In this document: one piece after another, positions 5,691-9,764 of the stretch
How the letters are laid out: each line of letters opens with the position of its first letter
Numbering within the stretch: position 1 is the first letter of the stretch
Source: Eubacterium sp. UBA3782
GTDB taxonomy: Bacteria > Bacillota > Clostridia > Lachnospirales > Lachnospiraceae
DNA: 9,764 nucleotides
Assembly: GCA_002368795.1 (NCBI GenBank)
Contig: DFFG01000071.1
Coordinates: 15,339 to 25,102 of the forward strand
Direction: 5' to 3'
Position numbers and translations under genes: made by a program
Notes under the pieces: generated by a model
What the model was told of the DNA's origin: nothing
Databases searched by the model: none
The model's input: the letters and a program-made list of their open reading frames with translations, nothing else

Positions 5691-6584
5691 ATGATCGAAT
5701 CCTATCTGTTGGAGAATCTGAAGGCGGTTTACGAATGCGGGACGGTCTCCGCCGCCGCCGAGCGCCTGAACATGTCCCAGCCTACGGTCTCCCGCTCCAT
5801 GCAGAAGCTGGAGGAATCTTTAGGCGTCTCTCTGTTTGAGCGCAAAAAAAACCGGCTCGTGCTGAACGCGACGGGCCGTCTGGCAGCGGAGTATGCGATT
5901 GACCTTCTGAACCGGGCAGAAGAGATCGAGGAACGGATCCGGCAGTTCGACCGCCAGCTCCATGTAATCAGTCTGGGCGGCAATTCTCCGGAGCCTCTCC
6001 GCCGCCTGCACAGGATGGCGGAACACTGCTTCCCCGAGCGCACCATTTCCTGGGCATATGCGTCAAATACAGAGCTCCTGGAGGGACTTGTCTCGTCCCG
6101 GTTTACCATGATCCTTCAGGACCAGGAATTTTCCGACGATACCTTCTGCTCCGTACCATTCATGCAGGAGCGGCTGTATGTCTCTGTCCCGAACAGTCAC
6201 AGATCCGCCAGCAAAAATGCGGTCACATTTGCCGAGCTAAACGGAGATCCGCTGCTTACCTATGCAAAAGCCGGGATCTGGGAAGAGCTGGCACGTGTAA
6301 AAATGCCGGCCTCGACCCTGATCCGGCTGGACGAGCTGTCGGGGATCTCTGAGCTGCTGCTCTCCTCCACGACACCGGTCCTCTGTTCGGATGCCTACCT
6401 GACCGCCAGACCCTTCAGTGTAAAAGGAAGGATCCAGCTGCCATTTTCCGATCCGGAAGCCAGCAAGCAGTTTTTTATCACCTTCCTGCGGAAAAACCAG
6501 GAATCCACCAGACAGATGGTCAGCACCATGCTGCAGAAGGCTTCCTCCTCCCTGACCTTAGAAAGAGATACTGCCCTGTTCTAA
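5691..6584 (+). CDS. LysR-type transcriptional regulator
   Basis: 297 residues, usual family length. The N-terminal winged helix-turn-helix spans residues 1-61, with GTVSAAAERLNMSQPTVSRS as the helix-turn-helix and LEESLGVSLFER as the conserved continuation. A linker helix follows to about 90, then a periplasmic-binding-protein-like effector domain to about 285. The ligand cannot be read from sequence. The start is ATG at 5691 with a modest GTGAGG (5678-5683) seven bases upstream. It is divergent from the GH3 gene and the shared gap holds two palindromes, so control of GH3 and of itself is the likely job. It ends 45 bases before a long inverted repeat. Confidence 0.93.
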   Translation: MIESYLLENLKAVYECGTVSAAAERLNMSQPTVSRSMQKLEESLGVSLFERKKNRLVLNATGRLAAEYAIDLLNRAEEIEERIRQFDRQLHVISLGGNSPEPLRRLHRMAEHCFPERTISWAYASNTELLEGLVSSRFTMILQDQEFSDDTFCSVPFMQERLYVSVPNSHRSASKNAVTFAELNGDPLLTYAKAGIWEELARVKMPASTLIRLDELSGISELLLSSTTPVLCSDAYLTARPFSVKGRIQLPFSDPEASKQFFITFLRKNQESTRQMVSTMLQKASSSLTLERDTALF

Positions 6585-6629
6585 AGGATTCCTGACGAAG
6601 CCCCGGCACACAAAGATGTATCACCAAAC

Positions 6630-6764
6630 AAAAATCGTGCGTTATCATTCTTCCGGGAAGCGCTCCCGCTCTGTCCTCGTGCAGCGGCACTATGTCGGAA
6701 TCAAAGATTCCTCCAGGTGCCGGCACTGCGGATGTTCCCTCCAGAATGATGATGCACGATTTTT
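6630..6764. repeat. 135-bp imperfect inverted repeat between convergent genes
   Basis: The outer 22 bases (6630-6651) match the complement of 6743-6764 at 20 of 22 positions, starting AAAAATCGTGC on one side and ending GCACGATTTTT on the other. Further in, GGCAC (6686-6690) pairs with GTGCC (6717-6721), and GGAATC-AAA-GATTCC (6697-6711) forms the tip. Both strands therefore read as a long hairpin ending in five T. It lies between the LysR gene and the dipeptidase gene, which converge, so a bidirectional terminator or a small non-coding mobile element (MITE-like) are both possible. I see no target-site duplication and no second copy here. Confidence 0.7.
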
Positions 6765-6808
6765 CATGCGGCTGTTTCTTAGCCCCGAGGCGCTTTGAAG
6801 AATGCTCC

Positions 6809-6840
6809 AAAAAGGCTTCGTCCGGCAGCCGCATATGCGG
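6809..6840 (-). terminator. Possible terminator of the dipeptidase gene
   Basis: On the minus strand, 13 bases past the stop, comes the palindrome CCGCATATGCGG (6829-6840), then GTCCG/CGGAC or GGCT/AGCC pairing options, then five T (complement of 6809-6813). The stems are short or compete with each other; the larger inverted repeat further on may be the main stop signal. Confidence 0.4.
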
Positions 6841-6852
6841 ACCGCCCCTTCT

Positions 6853-7491
6853 TTACAGGAAGGTGACGGGGAATTCGAAATAGGTGTTTGGATAGGGCTC
6901 GTCTGCCAGGGTGAAGTGCCACCACTCGCAGTCGATGGGCAGAAAGCCGTTGCGCAGCATGGCTTCCCTGAGGATCATGCGGTTGTCATACTGCTCGTCA
7001 GTGATCCCCCGGTAATCCGGATGGGATGCATCGCCGAAATAGTCGAAGGGGCTTCCCATATCCACTTCTTTTCCGGTCGCCATATCAAGCAGCGTCAGAT
7101 CCACCGTACTGCCCCGGCTGTGGCTGGAGCGGCTGGCGATATAGCCTTCGATGAAAAGCTGCTGTTTTTCCAGCTCCGGGTAGAAATAGGGCTTCATCCG
7201 GATATCGGTGTCCTCGATCCCCCACAGCACGAAGTGCTTTACCGCCCGGACGGGACGATAGGCGTCAAAGATCTTGAGCCGGTAGCCCTGGACGTTCAGC
7301 TCTCCTGCCACCGTCTGCAGGGCCCTGGCTGCCTCGATGGTCAGCAGGGCGCAGGGCGCTTCGTAGCCATTGATGCGCTCCCCTACGAAGTTGTAGGTGC
7401 TGTAGTAGCGGATCTCCTGGACGATCCCAGGGATATACTCTCCCAGCGCCACAAAGCCTGCGGAATTGTTTTCTATCTTTGTCTCGATCAT
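6853..7491 (-). CDS. D-alanyl-D-alanine dipeptidase, M15D (VanX/DdpX family)
   Basis: 212 residues, about the length of VanX. It carries SSHSRGSTVDL (122-132), giving zinc ligands His124 and Asp131, and EWWHF (189-193), giving the catalytic Glu189 and the third ligand His192; Arg79 in FDAYRP corresponds to the transition-state arginine. The enzyme hydrolyses D-Ala-D-Ala. With no signal peptide it should act in the cytoplasm. No vanH or vanA-like genes are nearby, so recycling or scavenging of cell-wall dipeptide is likelier than glycopeptide resistance. The ATG at 7491 has only a loose GAGAAGAG-type ribosome binding site. The gene follows the HD-domain gene after a 227-bp gap filled mostly by 14-bp repeats. 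Confidence 0.93.
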   Translation of the reverse strand: MIETKIENNSAGFVALGEYIPGIVQEIRYYSTYNFVGERINGYEAPCALLTIEAARALQTVAGELNVQGYRLKIFDAYRPVRAVKHFVLWGIEDTDIRMKPYFYPELEKQQLFIEGYIASRSSHSRGSTVDLTLLDMATGKEVDMGSPFDYFGDASHPDYRGITDEQYDNRMILREAMLRNGFLPIDCEWWHFTLADEPYPNTYFEFPVTFL

Positions 7492-7562
7492 TGCCGCTCT
7501 TCTCCCGTTCTGATCTCTGTTTTATGAAAATGCTGGAGAGTCTGTGTCTTCCAGCGACGGAT

Positions 7563-7729
7563 GCTTTATCTCTGCAGCTTTATCTCTGCAGCTTTACCTA
7601 TGGAGCTTTACCTCTGCTGTCTAACATCTGGAGCTTAAACTCCGAAGCCTTACCTCTGGAGCTTTACCTCCGGTGCTTTACCTCTGCAGCCTTACCTCCG
7701 GAGCTTTACTCTGAAGTTTTACCCCTGAC
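7563..7729. repeat. Array of about twelve 14-bp tandem repeats
   Basis: Consensus on the plus strand is GCTTTACCTCTGGA. Units begin at 7563, 7577, 7591, 7605, 7619, 7633, 7647, 7661, 7675, 7689, 7703 (13 bp) and 7716. Units 1 and 2 are identical; those from 7619 and 7633 are the most diverged. On the minus strand, the coding direction of both neighbours, each unit reads like AGAGGTAAAGC and some contain GGAGGTAA, a Shine-Dalgarno-like core plus a TAA stop. Because 14 is not a multiple of three, the TAA recurs in every frame. The last unit supplies the stop codon of the HD-domain gene. Confidence 0.9.
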
Positions 7730-8288
7730 CGGTCAGCTGCAGCTCCTCTGCATGGGCCTTCATGCCTTCGATCACGATGGCGGCCACGTCCCGGATCTCC
7801 ATACCCAGCAGCTCGCAGCCCTTCAGGATCAGCGGACGGTCGCATTTTGCGGCAAAGCGCTTGTCCTTCCATTTCTTCATGAAGCTTTTGATCTCCATGT
7901 CTGTGATCCCGGCGGGCCGCATTCTGGCGGCTGCCTGCACGATCCCCGTCAGCTCATCGACGGTGAACAGGCTTTTTTCCATGTTGGTCAGCGGCTCCAC
8001 ATCCGTGCAGATGCCCCAGCCATGGGAAAGGATCGCCCGAATGTCCTCCTCGGGGACGCCATGCTCCCGCAGGGCTTCCTCTGTGTGGGCGAGGTGCTCC
8101 TCCGGATATTTCTCATAATCATAATCGTGCAGCCAGCCGACGGCCTCCCAGTGCTCCCGGTCTTCCCCGAAATGCTCTGCCATAGCTCCCATGGCTGCCG
8201 ATACGTTTGCGGCGTGAAGAATCAGATGCTCCTCCGTCACCATCTCTGCATTGATTTCTTTTGCTTTTTCAAGCGTCAGCCTGTCCAT
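7719..8288 (-). CDS. HD-superfamily predicted metal-dependent hydrolase (COG2316-like)
   Basis: 189 residues from the preferred ATG at 8288, which has GAGG about ten bases upstream; a GTG five codons earlier (8303) has no well-placed ribosome site. Numbered from that GTG, the HD-type metal motif is seen as His30 (LILHAANVS), His59-Asp60 (GWLHDYDYEKYPEEH) and Asp116 (FTVDELTG). The VDELTG, MRPAG and IKSFMKKWKDKRFAA segments recall a conserved family of small HD hydrolases with unknown substrate, probably a phosphoester. The start overlaps the end of the esterase gene by 20 bases, which suggests translational coupling. The last codons run into the 14-bp repeat array. Confidence 0.85.
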   Translation of the reverse strand: MDRLTLEKAKEINAEMVTEEHLILHAANVSAAMGAMAEHFGEDREHWEAVGWLHDYDYEKYPEEHLAHTEEALREHGVPEEDIRAILSHGWGICTDVEPLTNMEKSLFTVDELTGIVQAAARMRPAGITDMEIKSFMKKWKDKRFAAKCDRPLILKGCELLGMEIRDVAAIVIEGMKAHAEELQLTGQG

Positions 8289-9057
8289 TTTTCTTTTCCT
8301 CACATTCCTTCAAAAAGCAGACCACTGCCTCTGTTACCATATCCAGATGGCGGTGATAGCCGTGATCATCACCCGGCACGGTAAAGAGTCTGGCGTTTGT
8401 ATACTGTTCTGCCAGCTCCAGCGAACAGGCATAGGGTACGCTCTCGTCGGCGTCCCCGTGCACCAGAAGCACCGGCCCCTGGAAATGACGGGCCGACTCC
8501 TCCACCGGCAGGAACCTGGCCGCGCGCATATAGCTGCCCCGCAGGCTCGCCCCGTTGGGGAAGGTGACCTCCTCGGGCACATGCGCCGGATCATACGTCG
8601 AGCCAAGGATACGTCCCTCCTCTGCTCCCTTGCGGATGACCGTTGCGGGGGACATTGGAATAATCGCCGTCAGCAGATCCGTGTACATGGCGCCTGCCAG
8701 GATGACGGCCAGACCGCCCTGAGAATGGCCGGCAAGGTAGAGGTTTGTCACAAACGCCTGCCCGGCTGCCCAGGTGATCACGGTCTGCAGCTCATCGACC
8801 CACTTGAGGACCGTATGATTTCTAAACTCTCCGCCGCTCTTTCCATGGCCATACAGCTCTGTCCGCAGGACGGCAAAACCGTTTTCCGCGGCTGCCCGGG
8901 TGATCCCCAGGATATGGGTCTCCTCCATGTGTCCGGTCAGCCCGTGCTGCAGGATCAGCAGCGGGCAGGTCTCTCCTTCCTGATATCCCTCCGGCATCGT
9001 CAGCTTTGCGTGAAGCGCGATCCCGTCATGATCCAGATAAAATTCTTTCGTTTCCAT
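8269..9057 (-). CDS. Alpha/beta hydrolase, feruloyl/cinnamoyl esterase-like
   Basis: 262 residues. Oxyanion-hole motif LQHGLTGH (36-43), nucleophile elbow GHSQG (110-114, Ser112), HGDADESVP (200-208, Asp204 the likely acid) and DDHGYH (230-235, His232 the likely base). Spacing of this triad is close to that of the feruloyl/cinnamoyl esterases Est1E and Lj0536, which release phenolic acids from plant cell-wall esters. There is no signal peptide, so soluble intracellular substrates are expected. Other acyl esterase or peptidase activity cannot be excluded. GGGAGAGAGAT lies just before the ATG. It is the first gene of a probable three-gene minus-strand unit. No clear promoter is seen between it and the terminator upstream. 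Confidence 0.88.
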   Translation of the reverse strand: METKEFYLDHDGIALHAKLTMPEGYQEGETCPLLILQHGLTGHMEETHILGITRAAAENGFAVLRTELYGHGKSGGEFRNHTVLKWVDELQTVITWAAGQAFVTNLYLAGHSQGGLAVILAGAMYTDLLTAIIPMSPATVIRKGAEEGRILGSTYDPAHVPEEVTFPNGASLRGSYMRAARFLPVEESARHFQGPVLLVHGDADESVPYACSLELAEQYTNARLFTVPGDDHGYHRHLDMVTEAVVCFLKECEEKKNGQADA

Positions 9058-9084
9058 ATCTCTCTCCCTGCAGCCCCGTTCAAA

Positions 9085-9122
9085 ATGCCTGCAGTGCCGG
9101 CTTTTTACGGCTCTGCAGGCAT
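9085..9122 (-). terminator. Hairpin terminator of the DUF362 gene
   Basis: ATGCCTGCAG (9085-9094) pairs with CTGCAGGCAT (9113-9122). After one mismatch GCCG (9096-9099) pairs with CGGC (9108-9111), leaving an eight-base loop. On the minus strand TTTTG follows the stem. The T run is short but the stem is strong. Confidence 0.65.
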
Positions 9123-9143
9123 CGGATCCTTCATGGTTTTTTA

Positions 9144-9175
9144 CCGGTCCCCGGCAGTCAGACCGCCAGGGACGG
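9144..9175. repeat. Imperfect hairpin downstream of the DUF362 gene
   Basis: The CCGGTCCCCGGC side (9144-9155) pairs with the GCCAGGGACGG side (9165-9175) with one bulge and one mismatch. No T run follows on either strand, so it is not a standard terminator; it could slow RNA decay from the 3' end. Confidence 0.35.
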
Positions 9176-9215
9176 CTTATCTCTATCGTTGTCCTTGCTT
9201 ATGCCAGCGGCGTTA

Positions 9216-9764
9216 TCAGAACGGCCGCATCTTCTTCAGGTCATTGCGTCCCGGGAAGGTGTTGAAGCGATCCGGGATCCATTCAGGCTCGAGATCCTTT
9301 ACCGCCTCGGCGGCTGTGATCCTGGCGTCATCGTTGTCGATGTCGATCAGGGCATAACGGTTGTTGCCCATGCCCAGCTCCTTCATGTAGCTCAGCTGAC
9401 GCAGGCCGTGCTGCTCTTCGATCCGCTTGATCAGCGCTTTGCCGCCATCCTTCGGAAGGCTGTAGACCATATCGATGCAGGCGTTGTCGATGGCCAGGAT
9501 ATCCAGGGATGCCAGGATGCCGACATCCGGTGTGATGACCGGAGCCGCGCCGGGTCCCATACAGTCGCAGTCGATGGACATGTTGCGCATGACGTTGATG
9601 TAGCAGACATGCTCGCCAAAATGATCGATTGTAGCCTTTGTGCTCTCGGAGATGCGCTCCATCAGCTCATCCTTGGCGATATCCCACATCTGACCGGGTG
9701 TGCCCGTGCTGTGGATCTCGCCCTTGCCGATGCGGCCGTCTGCGCAGCCGATGCCGATGTTCTT
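9216..9764 (-). CDS. DUF362 domain protein (5' end outside window)
   Basis: 182 residues visible, open to the right edge, reading KNIGIGCADGR then GKGEIHSTGTPGQ before the internal Met at 9689. The segments HVCYINVMRNMSIDCDCMG, then PDVGILASLDILAIDNACID and LRQLSYMKELGMGNNRYALI, are characteristic of the C-terminal half of DUF362 proteins, often annotated as ferredoxin-like because many have 4Fe-4S sites. The CDC pair may take part in metal binding. The biochemical role is not established. It is separated from the esterase gene by a 158-bp gap with a terminator. Confidence 0.88.
   Translation of the reverse strand, partial: KNIGIGCADGRIGKGEIHSTGTPGQMWDIAKDELMERISESTKATIDHFGEHVCYINVMRNMSIDCDCMGPGAAPVITPDVGILASLDILAIDNACIDMVYSLPKDGGKALIKRIEEQHGLRQLSYMKELGMGNNRYALIDIDNDDARITAAEAVKDLEPEWIPDRFNTFPGRNDLKKMRPF

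Noticed and set aside
6853..7491. Vancomycin resistance gene cluster
   Set aside because: Only a VanX/DdpX-type dipeptidase is present; no ligase, dehydrogenase or VanRS-like genes are nearby.
7563..7729. CRISPR array
   Set aside because: Units are 14 bp, directly adjacent and without spacers; no cas genes are present.
6802..8384. Two long plus-strand frames opposite the dipeptidase and HD genes
   Set aside because: The minus-strand genes have complete catalytic motifs. The second frame is open through the 14-bp repeats only because the repeat has no stop on that strand.
8251..9357. 368-codon open frame on the plus strand
   Set aside because: Lies opposite the esterase and crosses two gene ends and a terminator hairpin. 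No domain is seen in its product.

Overview
The window looks like a chromosomal segment of a Gram-positive anaerobe of the class Clostridia, probably a gut or rumen Lachnospiraceae- or Oscillospiraceae-like organism. The grounds are GGAGG-type ribosome binding sites close to most starts, compact intrinsic terminators, a Clostridia-style glycoside hydrolase family 3 protein with permuted domains and membrane anchors, a lipoprotein with a Thr/Pro/Glu linker, a DUF362 protein and a Gly-Gly-leader export pair. Base composition is moderately GC-rich. This placement is inference; no rRNA or tRNA is present.

Left part (1-2300). The window opens inside the ATPase domain of an ABC exporter on the plus strand that resembles the NHLM bacteriocin/RiPP exporters. 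It ends in an unusual Ala/Glu-rich acidic tail and a branched terminator. Convergent to it is a 101-residue protein with a Gly-Gly leader followed by what looks like a bacterial SH3 domain, a possible cargo for the exporter. It has its own promoter and a strong terminator. Upstream of it lies a broken Nudix hydrolase gene that has lost its catalytic centre, then a lipoprotein gene with a TPEPTEEP repeat linker.

Central part (2300-6850). A 1000-codon gene encodes a membrane-anchored GH3 enzyme in reversed domain order, with two N-terminal membrane helices and one C-terminal helix predicted to hold the catalytic part outside the cell. A LysR-type regulator gene is divergent from it. The shared 291-bp gap contains two palindromes placed where a LysR-type recognition site and activation site would lie relative to the predicted GH3 promoter. 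An imperfect 135-bp inverted repeat sits between the convergent regulator and dipeptidase genes.

Right part (6850-9764). Three minus-strand genes run esterase, HD-domain hydrolase, D-Ala-D-Ala dipeptidase. The first two overlap. The last two are separated by a 167-bp array of about twelve 14-bp tandem repeats, each carrying a Shine-Dalgarno-like core on the coding strand. The window ends inside a DUF362 gene, separated from the esterase by a terminator hairpin.

Functionally the window reads as nutrient acquisition and cell-surface traffic: external sugar hydrolysis under a local regulator, ester and D-Ala-D-Ala cleavage, and a secretion locus at the left edge. No gap between genes exceeds 300 bases, and the contents of the larger gaps are listed as features.
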